DNA from: JAAYXU01 sp050942555
Lineage (GTDB): Bacteria; Bacillota; Clostridia; Christensenellales; UMGS416
Assembly (NCBI GenBank): GCA_050942555.1
Contig: JBMNNN010000020.1
Coordinates: 1 to 21,547, forward strand
Direction of reading: 5' to 3'
DNA: 21,547 bases
A program made the position numbers and the translations under genes. Below are positions 6,056-13,662 of the stretch, piece by piece. Below the pieces are notes generated by a model, which saw only the letters and a program-made list of their open reading frames with translations, was not told the DNA's origin and did not search any database. Numbering within the stretch: the stretch's first letter is position 1; the number at the start of each line of letters is the position of its first letter.

Positions 6056-8224
6056 TTATGGGGTCGTGCTATATCCCAGCCGCCAGTCGGATTCCCCGCC
6101 TCCGCGCACCGGAAATACCACCCTGAACACGTCCTGCGACAGGTGCTCGAACAGAACGCAGTCGCTCCGGCTCCTGTCGAACTGATAACCCTCCGGTACG
6201 CGCACGAACATCTCATAGGACTCTCCGGCCACGGTCTGCGACCGCCCCCACAGCGTCAGGCCCTCTTCATCCCAGCCCATCGACCGGATCTCGGCCGCTC
6301 CCTGCGTGATATGCCGCGACGTGGATACGATCTGCGGACGGTCGATCCTGCGTCTGACAGAGAGCACCCGGCTCCCGTGACCGGGCACCTCGAGCGTGAC
6401 GGTTTGCGCAGAGGAACCAAGATACTTCTTTTGCCAGAAATCAAAAATGAGGTATTCGATCCCGTCGCCGGTCTCCAGATGCACATCATCGGCCAGGCTT
6501 AGCGTCACCTGGGCGGTTTTCTCATCGAGATTCATCACGTGCGCTACACTCCACTGCTCATATGGGCGGCAGATCGCAAGGCTTGCCTTGACGATGTGGC
6601 TGTCGAATGTGTTCTCCCGCACGTCCATCGGGCGGATGTCAAGGGCTGGCGTGACGCGCCGGAGCAGCTCTACCCTGTCGGCGGGGAGACTGGGAAGGTC
6701 GTCACCGTAATTGACCGGCAGACCTAGTATGCCCACCAGCGAAACGCGGGAGACAGCCTCATCGTGCCGGTTGTACTTGGGGCGCAGCACGAGCGTATCA
6801 GGATCGTTGAGGCATATGATATTATGAAACGTATAGTACTTCATGACACGGGCCACGCACTGGGAGACGAATTCATCCCACTTGAATATGTCGCCGCCGA
6901 TGCGCATCGCATCAAAGATATCCATCGCCATCGTGATCTGCCGGAAGTCGTCGCCCGAGCAGGAGAGCATATAGTAATTCTCCCCCACCGTATCGCGGGC
7001 TTTTTGAACCATCGCCCGGATCGCGTCCTCTGTCGACACCGACGGATCGTGGAAGCGGTTGTGGTTCTCGTCGCAGTACTGGATCGTAATGGGCATGCAA
7101 TCCCATTTGAGGGCCTCGTAGCCCCAGTCGATGAGCTGAGCGAATGCTTTGGGAATGTATTCGTTGAGTACCTTTGGATGGGTCGGGTCGAGGAACCAGC
7201 TTCCGCACCAACTGGGACGGAAGCACAGCACTGCATCGGGATTCTCCCGCATAAAATCGGTTTCGTTTACGTCGTTGGTAGCGCCGATCCACAGTGCAGG
7301 AATAAGGCCCAGCTCCCGGATGGCGGCGGCTACGGGCGCCATGCCCCGAGGATAGCGCGTAGGATCGGGATTGAAAACGTCTACGCCTGGCGCATGGCGG
7401 CCCGTGAAATCGCGGTGATACCACTCCCAGTCCACCCAGATCGTGTTTGCGCCGTAGGGCTTGAGGTTTTCGGCCATCCAGCGGGCGTTTTCGAGCACCT
7501 TTTCCTCGCAGGCGTCGAACTTCACCGCGTACCAGGTCATCCATCCGGCTGGCGGTGTGGGGAACGTGCAGTTCTTATTATAGGGGCTGTACCGAATGCC
7601 GAAGCGGTTCGCATACAGATCGCGATGTATGCGCACAGTGAACTCCCGATCCGTGTGCAGCGCAAACCGGTACGCTTTGCGATCCCAGTCGTATCGGAAG
7701 CCCGGCGTGGGGCAGCCGGTGAACGCAAGCGCGGTATCGGTTTGCCGGTCGAACAGCGCATCGTCGCTCGCGGAAGCCGCCGGTCCAAGCGCCGCCCGCA
7801 AATCGGTACCGCTTCTATTAAGGCACATCGCGAACGTATCGGTGTCAGGCGCGGCGCCCCAGCGGGCCCATCCCTCGAAACAGAAACTGTACTCCTCGCT
7901 GCATTCGCACCGTACGCACAGACGGTCTGCGGTCAGCAGGAATTGAAGCGCGAAATCGCCCTTTATTTTGGCCCTTCCCGTGTAGCGCACCTCAAGCAGT
8001 ATTCCGTTTCCCCCGGGGCCTGCGTGTTTGAGCGTCCGGCATTTCGTCTGTGCGAAGTCGTCCATACCGAAGACGTGTTCACCGCAGCTGTCAGCGCCTA
8101 CAAGGCGCGCGGACTCCAAAATCACGCCCATCGGCGTCCACCGCGCTTCGAACGTATGCGATGCGGTGTCATAAATGAGCTCAAGATCCTTGTAGTTCGC
8201 ATATGCCCAGCTGCTTTGCTGCAT
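6056..8224 (-). CDS. GH36-like alpha-galactosidase (clan GH-D)
   Basis: The 722-residue glycosidase has an N-terminal beta-rich domain (about 1-220), a (beta/alpha)8 catalytic barrel (about 225-560) and a beta-sandwich C-terminus. In the barrel, YEALKWDCMP places the probable nucleophile at Asp375. DAMRIGGDIFKW matches the R-x-x-x-D acid/base pattern with Asp445. This pair is shared by GH27, GH36 and relatives. The usual GH36 WxxDDGW block is replaced by IWVDWEWY (262-269), so it is a divergent member. Substrate could be alpha-galactosides such as raffinose-type sugars, or alpha-N-acetylgalactosaminides. There is no signal peptide, so it is cytoplasmic. The ATG at 8224 has GGAGG seven bases upstream. 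The gene is transcribed alone, bounded by terminators at both ends. Confidence 0.87.
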   Translation of the reverse strand: MQQSSWAYANYKDLELIYDTASHTFEARWTPMGVILESARLVGADSCGEHVFGMDDFAQTKCRTLKHAGPGGNGILLEVRYTGRAKIKGDFALQFLLTADRLCVRCECSEEYSFCFEGWARWGAAPDTDTFAMCLNRSGTDLRAALGPAASASDDALFDRQTDTALAFTGCPTPGFRYDWDRKAYRFALHTDREFTVRIHRDLYANRFGIRYSPYNKNCTFPTPPAGWMTWYAVKFDACEEKVLENARWMAENLKPYGANTIWVDWEWYHRDFTGRHAPGVDVFNPDPTRYPRGMAPVAAAIRELGLIPALWIGATNDVNETDFMRENPDAVLCFRPSWCGSWFLDPTHPKVLNEYIPKAFAQLIDWGYEALKWDCMPITIQYCDENHNRFHDPSVSTEDAIRAMVQKARDTVGENYYMLSCSGDDFRQITMAMDIFDAMRIGGDIFKWDEFVSQCVARVMKYYTFHNIICLNDPDTLVLRPKYNRHDEAVSRVSLVGILGLPVNYGDDLPSLPADRVELLRRVTPALDIRPMDVRENTFDSHIVKASLAICRPYEQWSVAHVMNLDEKTAQVTLSLADDVHLETGDGIEYLIFDFWQKKYLGSSAQTVTLEVPGHGSRVLSVRRRIDRPQIVSTSRHITQGAAEIRSMGWDEEGLTLWGRSQTVAGESYEMFVRVPEGYQFDRSRSDCVLFEHLSQDVFRVVFPVRGGGESDWRLGYSTTP

Positions 8225-8248
8225 GATACAACCTCCAGTTATAAAATT

Positions 8249-8277
8249 ATTATCACAAGGTTAACTATTCGATGAAA
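8249..8277 (-). promoter_or_regulatory. Candidate promoter of the GH36 gene
   Basis: Read on the minus strand, TTTCAT (8277-8272) lies 17 bases before GATAAT (8254-8249). A TG one base upstream of the -10 makes it an extended -10 element. It sits between the upstream terminator and the GGAGG of the gene. Confidence 0.5.
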
Positions 8278-8308
8278 CCTATGGAAATCCTGCATTCTGC
8301 GCATGCGA

Positions 8309-8341
8309 AAAAACCCGGAGCCTTTACGGCTCCGGGTTTTT
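8309..8341 (-). terminator. Intrinsic terminator after trpB2
   Basis: A perfect 14-bp inverted repeat (8309-8322 and 8328-8341) has a GC core CCCGGAGCC/GGCTCCGGG, a five-base loop, and A and T runs at the outer ends. It therefore works in principle on both strands. It starts just after the trpB2 stop codon at 8352 and insulates the GH36 gene downstream. Confidence 0.92.
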
Positions 8342-8351
8342 CGTGGTCTGT

Positions 8352-9722
8352 TCAGATTTCGGGGAGATCGGCAAGTCCCCGGGCCAGCTTCTCATCGGAG
8401 AAGGGCACGTCCTTTATGAGTCCACTCTGGTACGCTTCGTAGGCGGCCATATCGAAGAACCCGTGTCCCGACAGGTTGAAAAGGATCGTCTTCTCCTGCC
8501 CGGTGTGCTTGCACCGCTCGGCTTCCTCTATAGCCGCCAGTATCGCGTGCGCCGATTCAGGAGCGGGAAGGATGCCTTCGGTATGCGCGAAGAACGTCGC
8601 GGCCTTGAACACATCGGTCTGATGGACTGCCCTGGCTCCAATGAATCCGTCGTGGCACAACTGGCTCAGTAGCGCCGAACCTCCATGGTAGCGCAGTCCC
8701 CCGGCATGTATGCCGTCGGGCACGAAATTGTGACCCAGCGTATACATAGGCAGGATCGGCGTCATCATACCCGTGTCGCCGTAGTCGTAGGCGAACTTAC
8801 CCTTGGTGAGCGTCGGACAGGCGGAGGGCTCCACCGCGATGAACTCGGTATCGCGCTTCCCTTCCAGCCTGGCTTTGAGGAACGGGAATGCGATACCGGA
8901 GAAATTGGACCCGCCGCCGCAGCAGCCGATGACGACGTCCGGATAGTCGTCGATGAGCCCGAACTGCGTGATGGCCTCCTGTCCAATTATGGTCTGATGC
9001 AGCATGACATGGTTGAGCACGCTGCCCAGCGAGTAGTTGGTATCGCTGTGCGCGACGGCATCCTCTACCGCCTCTGTGATGGCGATGCCCAGCGTTCCAG
9101 GATTGTCAGGATCGGTCTTGCGCACATGACGGCCGGCAGCCGTGTTCTCGCTGGGGCTTGAGAATACCTGCGCTCCATATGTCTGCATGAACAGCTTGCG
9201 GTAGGGCTTCTGCTGGGCGCTGACCTTGACCATGTACACGGTGCAGTCGAGGCCGAAAGACTTGCAGGCGATGGAAAGCGCCGCGCCCCACTGTCCGGCG
9301 CCGGTCTCGGTGGTTATACGCCGGATCCCGGCTGCTTTGTTGTAATAAGCCTGCGGGATGGCAGTGTTGAGCTTATGGCTGCCCGAAGGCGTCGCGCCCT
9401 CGTACTTAAAGTAGATCCTCGCGGGCGTATTGAGCGCGTCCTCCAGACGGTACGCGCGGATGAGCGGTGAAGCCCGGTAGGTCTTGTATATATCCATGAC
9501 CTCTTCGGGAATCTCGATATAGCGCTCCATCGACATTTCCTGTTCGATGAGCGCAGGCGGGAAAATCGGCAGAAGATCCTCTGCGACGGCGGGTTTCTTG
9601 GTCTGTGGGTTCAGCGGAGGCAACAGCTTGTTGGGCATGTCGGCGTGGATATTGTACCAGGCCTTGGGCAATTGGTTCTCGGATAGGTACACTTTGTTTG
9701 GGACTGATCTCTTCTTACTCAT
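8352..9722 (-). CDS. trpB: Tryptophan synthase beta chain, TrpB2 type
   Basis: The 456-residue PLP enzyme should condense indole with L-serine (or O-phosphoserine in some TrpB2) to give tryptophan. The PLP lysine is in ATPSGSHKLNTA, the catalytic glutamate is in TETGAGQWGAAL, and the phosphate-binding loop is CCGGGSNFSG. The N-terminal extension, about 60 residues longer than TrpB1, and the NHVMLHQTIIGQEA segment are TrpB2 hallmarks. No trpA or other trp gene is adjacent, which fits the known stand-alone habit of TrpB2, often read as indole salvage. The ATG at 9722 is preferred: AGGAG lies 11 bases upstream, while the in-frame TTG at 9731 is too close to that site. It has its own consensus promoter (9776-9805) and a strong terminator. 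Confidence 0.93.
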   Translation of the reverse strand: MSKKRSVPNKVYLSENQLPKAWYNIHADMPNKLLPPLNPQTKKPAVAEDLLPIFPPALIEQEMSMERYIEIPEEVMDIYKTYRASPLIRAYRLEDALNTPARIYFKYEGATPSGSHKLNTAIPQAYYNKAAGIRRITTETGAGQWGAALSIACKSFGLDCTVYMVKVSAQQKPYRKLFMQTYGAQVFSSPSENTAAGRHVRKTDPDNPGTLGIAITEAVEDAVAHSDTNYSLGSVLNHVMLHQTIIGQEAITQFGLIDDYPDVVIGCCGGGSNFSGIAFPFLKARLEGKRDTEFIAVEPSACPTLTKGKFAYDYGDTGMMTPILPMYTLGHNFVPDGIHAGGLRYHGGSALLSQLCHDGFIGARAVHQTDVFKAATFFAHTEGILPAPESAHAILAAIEEAERCKHTGQEKTILFNLSGHGFFDMAAYEAYQSGLIKDVPFSDEKLARGLADLPEI

Positions 9723-9748
9723 CTGGCTCAACTCTCCTCATCTATTCT

Positions 9749-9763
9749 AGCCGCATCGCGGCT
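9749..9763 (-). promoter_or_regulatory. Short leader hairpin upstream of trpB2
   Basis: AGCCGC and GCGGCT form a 6-bp stem with a three-base loop within the first bases of the predicted trpB2 transcript. It is too small for a T-box or a trp attenuator. It may only protect the 5' end. Confidence 0.35.
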
Positions 9764-9775
9764 TATAATGTGTGC

Positions 9776-9805
9776 ATTATACGTGAAGGCGAAAGCGTTT
9801 GTCAA
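9776..9805 (-). promoter_or_regulatory. Consensus promoter of trpB2
   Basis: Read on the minus strand, TTGACA (9805-9800) and TATAAT (9781-9776) are both perfect hexamers, 18 bases apart. The predicted start near 9769 gives a leader of about 47 bases. Confidence 0.88.
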
Positions 9806-9882
9806 GTTTTTTTCGTGGAATATTTTGCTTTTGAGGGAACGCCCGCACAAGGCCGCATATCCTTATACTGCTGCGAAATCAT

Positions 9883-9912
9883 TTGACATATATTGCCGTG
9901 ACCGATTACAAT
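9883..9912 (+). promoter_or_regulatory. Promoter of the Na+/phosphate cotransporter gene
   Basis: TTGACA (9883-9888) is followed after 18 bases by TACAAT (9907-9912). The predicted start near 9919 is about 55 bases before the ATG. It is divergent from the trpB2 promoter, with about 80 bases between the two -35 boxes. Confidence 0.8.
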
Positions 9913-9936
9913 ATGGGCGTATAAGTATGAGTTGCG

Positions 9937-9956
9937 AATGAAACGGATGTTTCATT
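9937..9956 (+). promoter_or_regulatory. Perfect palindrome between promoter and ribosome site of the phosphate transporter gene
   Basis: AATGAAAC (9937-9944) and GTTTCATT (9949-9956) form a perfect 8-bp inverted repeat with GGAT between. It is downstream of the predicted transcription start and ends just before the AAAGG ribosome site. It could be a repressor operator or a leader hairpin that affects translation. No regulator family could be assigned. Confidence 0.5.
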
Positions 9957-9973
9957 GGAAAGGTTAATACGCG

Positions 9974-11596
9974 ATGCATTTTACCGATGGTTTGTTCACG
10001 ATCGCTCTGCCCTTCGTTGGAGGGCTGGGCCTTTTTCTATTGGGCATGAAGCTCATGAGCGACAGTCTGGAGAAAACGGCGGGCGCCAGGCTGCGCAAGC
10101 TCCTGGAGGCGCTGACCAATAACAGGCTGCTGGGCGTCGTGGTGGGCATGGTATTCACGATGATTATCCAGAGCTCATCGGCTACCACCGTCATGGTGGT
10201 GGGACTGGTCAACGCGGGCCTCATGAACCTGACGCAGGCCACGGGGGTCATCATGGGCGCAAACATCGGCACCACCGTAACCGGGCAGCTGGTCGCGCTG
10301 AATCTGAGCGACTGGGCTCCAGCCTTTCTGTTCGCGGGCGTTCTGCTCCTCTTATTTGTCAGGAAAAAGAAAGTCAGCAATATCGGCGCGGCTCTGGTCG
10401 GATTCGGCATCCTTTTCATGGGGCTGTCGATGATGTCGACGGCCATGAAACCGCTGCGCGAGATCGAGGCCTTCATCAATATATTGGCGCGCTTCCGCAA
10501 CCCGGTGCTGGGCATACTGGCCGGTGCAGCGCTGACCTGCGTGATTCAAAGCTCATCCGCGTCGCTGGGCATACTGCAGGCGATGGCGCTGGAGGGGCTT
10601 GTGACGCTCGACAGCTCGGTATACATAATACTGGGCTTTAATATCGGCACATGCATCACGGCACTGCTTGCATCCATCGGAACCCTGAAAACCGCCAGGC
10701 GCGCTGCCCTTATCCATCTTTTCTTTAATTTGCTGGGTACGCTCATCATGCTTCTGCCGCTCAATGTGCTGCCGGTCGCCCGCTGGATAGGCGCTCTGAC
10801 GCCCGACAATCCAATGAAGCAGATCGCCAACTTCCACACCTTTTTCAATATACTGGCTGTCGCGGTGCTGCTGCCCCTGTCGCGGTATCTGGTGACGGCG
10901 GTAGAAAAGGTTCTGCCGGGCAGCGATCCGGGCGCAGAGCCGATGCGGCTTATGTTCATTGACGAGAAGGTATTCGCGACGCCCCCCATAGCGGTGGCGC
11001 ATGTCATCCGCGAGGTGGATCGCATGGCCGATCTGTCCGTAACCAATATCAGAGATGCGATCGACGCGTTCCTCAATAAAGACGAGGAGCTGATCCGGAC
11101 GGTGCTCAGCCGGGAAAAAGTCGTAGACTATCTCAATCATGAGATCACGCGCACGCTGGTGCACATAAACCAGCTGGAGATTACGCCTGAGGACAAGCAG
11201 ATCGTCGGATCCCTTTTCCATGTCGTCAACGATCTGGAGCGCATCAGCGACCACGCGGAAAACATCGCCGAATACGCGTCGGCCCGGATCGAGGGGATCC
11301 CCTTCTCCGAAACAGCCCTGTCGGAGCTGCGCGAAATGTCCGCGAAGGTACTCTATATGCTGGAGCTGGGCATTTCGGTTTACCGCGATCGGGACAAGCG
11401 CCGGGCCAAAGCCCTGGAGCCGCTGGAGCAGGAGATTAACAATATGGAGAAGCACCTGCGCAATACCCATATCGGCCGCCTCAACAACGGGCAGTGCTCC
11501 GCTTCATCGGGGATGATATTCATCGAAACGATCAGCAATCTCGAGCGCGTCGCCGACCACTCCACCAATATCGCCTACTCGATACTCAGCGACTGA
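9974..11596 (+). CDS. Na+/phosphate cotransporter family protein with PhoU-like C-terminal domain
   Basis: The 540-residue membrane protein belongs to the NptA/YjbB-type Na/Pi family. Two inverted-repeat transport halves are visible. The first has QSSSATT (66-72) and GANIGTT (95-101); the second has QSSSASL (192-198) and GFNIGTC (221-227). About eight hydrophobic segments lie between residues 8 and 310. The cytoplasmic remainder (about 340-540) is helical and PhoU-like, with repeated ERISDHAENIAEY and ERVADHSTNIAY segments. Bacterial members move phosphate with sodium, and direction (uptake or export) is not decided by sequence. The ATG at 9974 has AAAGG ten bases upstream. No pstSCAB or phoR is nearby. 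The GNAT gene follows after 34 bases with no terminator, so the two are probably co-transcribed. Confidence 0.92.
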   Translation: MHFTDGLFTIALPFVGGLGLFLLGMKLMSDSLEKTAGARLRKLLEALTNNRLLGVVVGMVFTMIIQSSSATTVMVVGLVNAGLMNLTQATGVIMGANIGTTVTGQLVALNLSDWAPAFLFAGVLLLLFVRKKKVSNIGAALVGFGILFMGLSMMSTAMKPLREIEAFINILARFRNPVLGILAGAALTCVIQSSSASLGILQAMALEGLVTLDSSVYIILGFNIGTCITALLASIGTLKTARRAALIHLFFNLLGTLIMLLPLNVLPVARWIGALTPDNPMKQIANFHTFFNILAVAVLLPLSRYLVTAVEKVLPGSDPGAEPMRLMFIDEKVFATPPIAVAHVIREVDRMADLSVTNIRDAIDAFLNKDEELIRTVLSREKVVDYLNHEITRTLVHINQLEITPEDKQIVGSLFHVVNDLERISDHAENIAEYASARIEGIPFSETALSELREMSAKVLYMLELGISVYRDRDKRRAKALEPLEQEINNMEKHLRNTHIGRLNNGQCSASSGMIFIETISNLERVADHSTNIAYSILSD

Positions 11597-11630
11597 CACC
11601 GCTTGTCCGCCAAACCTGAGGGCTACCGTG

Positions 11631-12236
11631 ATGCTCGATAAAACCATACCCTACAAGAGCATAATTATGAGACTGGATCCCCCGATCCGGACGAAAGCGC
11701 CGGAACTGCCCGCCGGGTATTCGCTGCGCCTGTACCAGCCGGGCGACGAGGGCCACTGGGCGCGTATCGAAACATCGGTGCTGGAATTTCCCTCGGAGGA
11801 GCGAGCCGCCGCCTACTATGCCGAGCGCTTCCTTCCCTATCCCGACGAGCTTGCCAGGCGGTGCGTCTTTGCGGTAGATGCACGCGGTGTCCCGGTGGCT
11901 ACGGCTACCGCGTGGTGGGTGGGAGAGGACGCTGAGCGGCGCGCCTGCCTGCACTGGGTGGCCGTCTGCCCGGCTCATCAGGGCCGCGGGCTGGGAAAGG
12001 CCGTGGCTATCAAAGCGCTTTCACTCTTTTCCGGCTGTGGGGAAACCGGGCCGGTCTACCTGCACACACAGACCTGGAGCCATACCGCCGTCCGTATGTA
12101 TGCGAGCCTGGGATTTCGGATGCTAAAAACCGAAACATTCGGCGGCCACCGTAACGACTACGCGCAGGCTGTCGGCGTGCTGGAGGGCGTACTGGATCCA
12201 GATACCCTCTCACTAATAAAGAAAAATGCGGTATAG
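11631..12236 (+). CDS. GNAT family N-acetyltransferase
   Basis: This 201-residue acetyl-CoA-dependent transferase has an unknown acceptor. The acetyl-CoA pyrophosphate loop is HQGRGLGKAV (116-125), preceded by the strand LHWVAVCPAH. The late GNAT segment WSHTAVRMYASLGF (149-162) contains the usual tyrosine before the last strand. There is no signal peptide. The ATG at 11631 is preferred, with GAGGG about eight bases upstream; a GTG directly before it would add one residue. It follows the Na/Pi transporter by 34 bases, probably in one operon, though no functional link is evident. After its stop there is a T run (12245-12251) without a hairpin. Confidence 0.85.
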   Translation: MLDKTIPYKSIIMRLDPPIRTKAPELPAGYSLRLYQPGDEGHWARIETSVLEFPSEERAAAYYAERFLPYPDELARRCVFAVDARGVPVATATAWWVGEDAERRACLHWVAVCPAHQGRGLGKAVAIKALSLFSGCGETGPVYLHTQTWSHTAVRMYASLGFRMLKTETFGGHRNDYAQAVGVLEGVLDPDTLSLIKKNAV

Positions 12237-12261
12237 TGTTGATATTTTTTTAACAAACGGG

Positions 12262-12290
12262 TTGCGCCAGGGAATCGCAGCCATTATAAT
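12262..12290 (+). promoter_or_regulatory. Upstream promoter P1 of the pgk operon
   Basis: TTGCGC (12262-12267) and a perfect TATAAT (12285-12290) are 17 bases apart. The predicted start is near 12297, which is the first base of the left arm of the inverted repeat at 12297-12337. Confidence 0.75.
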
Positions 12291-12296
12291 AAAAAC

Positions 12297-12337
12297 GGCT
12301 GAAAAAGGATCCGCGAAGTCATGAACACTTTTCAGCC
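12297..12337. repeat. Long-spaced inverted repeat across the pgk promoters
   Basis: GGCTGAAAA (12297-12305) and TTTTCAGCC (12329-12337) are perfect 9-bp arms with 23 bases between, so their centres are 32 bp apart. The left arm sits at the predicted P1 start and the right arm covers the -35 of P2. No T run follows, so it is not a terminator. It fits an operator better, but no regulator is identified. Confidence 0.45.
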
Positions 12338-12357
12338 ATCCCTGCCTGTGGTACAAT
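12329..12357 (+). promoter_or_regulatory. Downstream promoter P2 of the pgk operon (extended -10)
   Basis: TTTTCA (12329-12334) lies 17 bases before TACAAT (12352-12357). A TGG directly before the -10 gives an extended -10 element, which can make up for the weak -35. The predicted start near 12364 leaves a leader of about 39 bases before pgk. Confidence 0.55.
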
Positions 12358-12402
12358 AAATGGCAGCCGTCATCCAGCGATAAGACTAAAGGAGTGTCTC
12401 AG

Positions 12403-13587
12403 ATGATGAATAAAAAATCGGTCAAAGATATCGATATCCGGGGAAAGAAAGTATTGGCCCGGGTGGATTTCAATGTGCCGCTCAGCAACGGTTCGATCGC
12501 CGACGATACCCGCATCCGTGCGGCGCTCCCCACGATCCGCTATATTCTGGATCAGGGCGCGTCCCTGATACTGTGCTCTCATCTGGGCCGTCCCAAGGGC
12601 GGATTCGATGCGAAATATTCGCTGGCGCCCTGTGCCCGGCGGCTGTCTGAGCTGCTCGAAAAACCCGTCGAGCTTGCCTCCGACGTTGTGGGAGACAGCG
12701 CGCGCGCCCTTGCCGGCGCGATGAAGGCCGGGGACGTCATCATGCTGGAGAATGTGCGCTTTGAGTCCGGCGAGGAGAAAAACGATCCCGAGCTCGCGCG
12801 CCGCATGGCCGATCTGGCCGATATCTATGTCAACGACGCGTTTGGCTCGGCCCACCGCGCCCACGCTTCCACCGCCGGAGTCGCCGCACATCTTCCCGCC
12901 GTGGCCGGCCTGCTGATCGAAAAGGAACTCACCGTCATGGGCAAGGCGCTGGCCGACCCCGAGCGTCCGTTCGTCGCAATACTGGGCGGCGCGAAAATAA
13001 AAGATAAGCTTGGCGTCATTCGCAACCTGCTGGACAAGGTGGATGTACTCCTCATTGGCGGCGGCATGAGCTACACATTCCAAAAGGCGCTGGGCGGCGA
13101 GATCGGCAATTCGATCCTGGACGCCGACCGTATTGATTTCTGCCGGGAAATGCTCGAGCTGGCCAGGAGCAAGGGTGTACGGCTGATTCTTCCGGTGGAC
13201 AACGAGGCTGCCAGGGAATTTTCCAACGACGCGATGCACATCACCGTACACAGCACCGAGATTCCCGCCGGGTGGGAAGGCATGGATATCGGCCCCAAGA
13301 CGCAGAAGCTGTTTGCCGACGAAATCGCCAGGGCTAAAACCGTCGTATGGAACGGTCCGATGGGCGTGTTCGAGTTCGCGAACTTCGCGCAGGGCACCCG
13401 TGCGGTCGCACAGGCGATGGCAGAGATCGACGGCACCACGATCATTGGCGGCGGAGACTCCGCGGCGGCCGTAGAGCAGATGGGCCTGGCTGACCGGATG
13501 ACCCATATATCGACCGGCGGCGGCGCGTCGCTCGAGTTCCTCGAGGGCATCGAGCTTCCTGGCGTGGCCGCTCTGGACGACAAATAA
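12403..13587 (+). CDS. pgk: Phosphoglycerate kinase
   Basis: The 394-residue glycolytic enzyme transfers phosphate from 1,3-bisphosphoglycerate to ADP. All family blocks are present in order: VLARVDFNVPL, HLGRPKG, ENVRF, NDAFGSAHRAHAST, GGAKIKDKLGVI, the substrate/nucleotide segment VVWNGPMGVFE, and GGGDSAAAV with STGGGASLEFLEG at the end. Length is normal for bacteria. The ATG at 12403 is chosen because GGAG lies eight bases upstream; a GTG at 12394 overlaps that site. It is the first gene of pgk-tpiA-gpmI under two tandem promoters. The usual upstream partner gap is not in the window. Confidence 0.98.
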   Translation: MMNKKSVKDIDIRGKKVLARVDFNVPLSNGSIADDTRIRAALPTIRYILDQGASLILCSHLGRPKGGFDAKYSLAPCARRLSELLEKPVELASDVVGDSARALAGAMKAGDVIMLENVRFESGEEKNDPELARRMADLADIYVNDAFGSAHRAHASTAGVAAHLPAVAGLLIEKELTVMGKALADPERPFVAILGGAKIKDKLGVIRNLLDKVDVLLIGGGMSYTFQKALGGEIGNSILDADRIDFCREMLELARSKGVRLILPVDNEAAREFSNDAMHITVHSTEIPAGWEGMDIGPKTQKLFADEIARAKTVVWNGPMGVFEFANFAQGTRAVAQAMAEIDGTTIIGGGDSAAAVEQMGLADRMTHISTGGGASLEFLEGIELPGVAALDDK

Positions 13588-13616
13588 CCGGCTCCTGCAA
13601 CAATACTACGAATCGA

Positions 13617-13640
13617 ATCCGGCGCTGGACAGCGCCGGAT
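13617..13640 (+). other. Intercistronic hairpin between pgk and tpiA
   Basis: ATCCGGCGCT (13617-13626) and AGCGCCGGAT (13631-13640) form a perfect 10-bp stem with a GGAC loop. The next bases are CGTTTACAGG, so there is no terminating T run. A role in mRNA stability or in setting the pgk:tpiA ratio is a reasonable inference. Confidence 0.55.
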
Positions 13641-13662
13641 CGTTTACAGGGAGGGTATATCT

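Noticed and set aside
9782..9805. Catabolite-response (cre) element overlapping the trpB2 promoter (GAAAGCGTTT core)
   Set aside because: The core looks similar, but the outer TG and CA positions do not match when aligned on the CG centre, and a tryptophan gene is an unlikely target.
9732..9973. T-box or tryptophan attenuator upstream of trpB2
   Set aside because: The leader is only about 47 bases, with a 6-bp hairpin, no specifier loop, no T-box sequence and no leader peptide rich in Trp codons.
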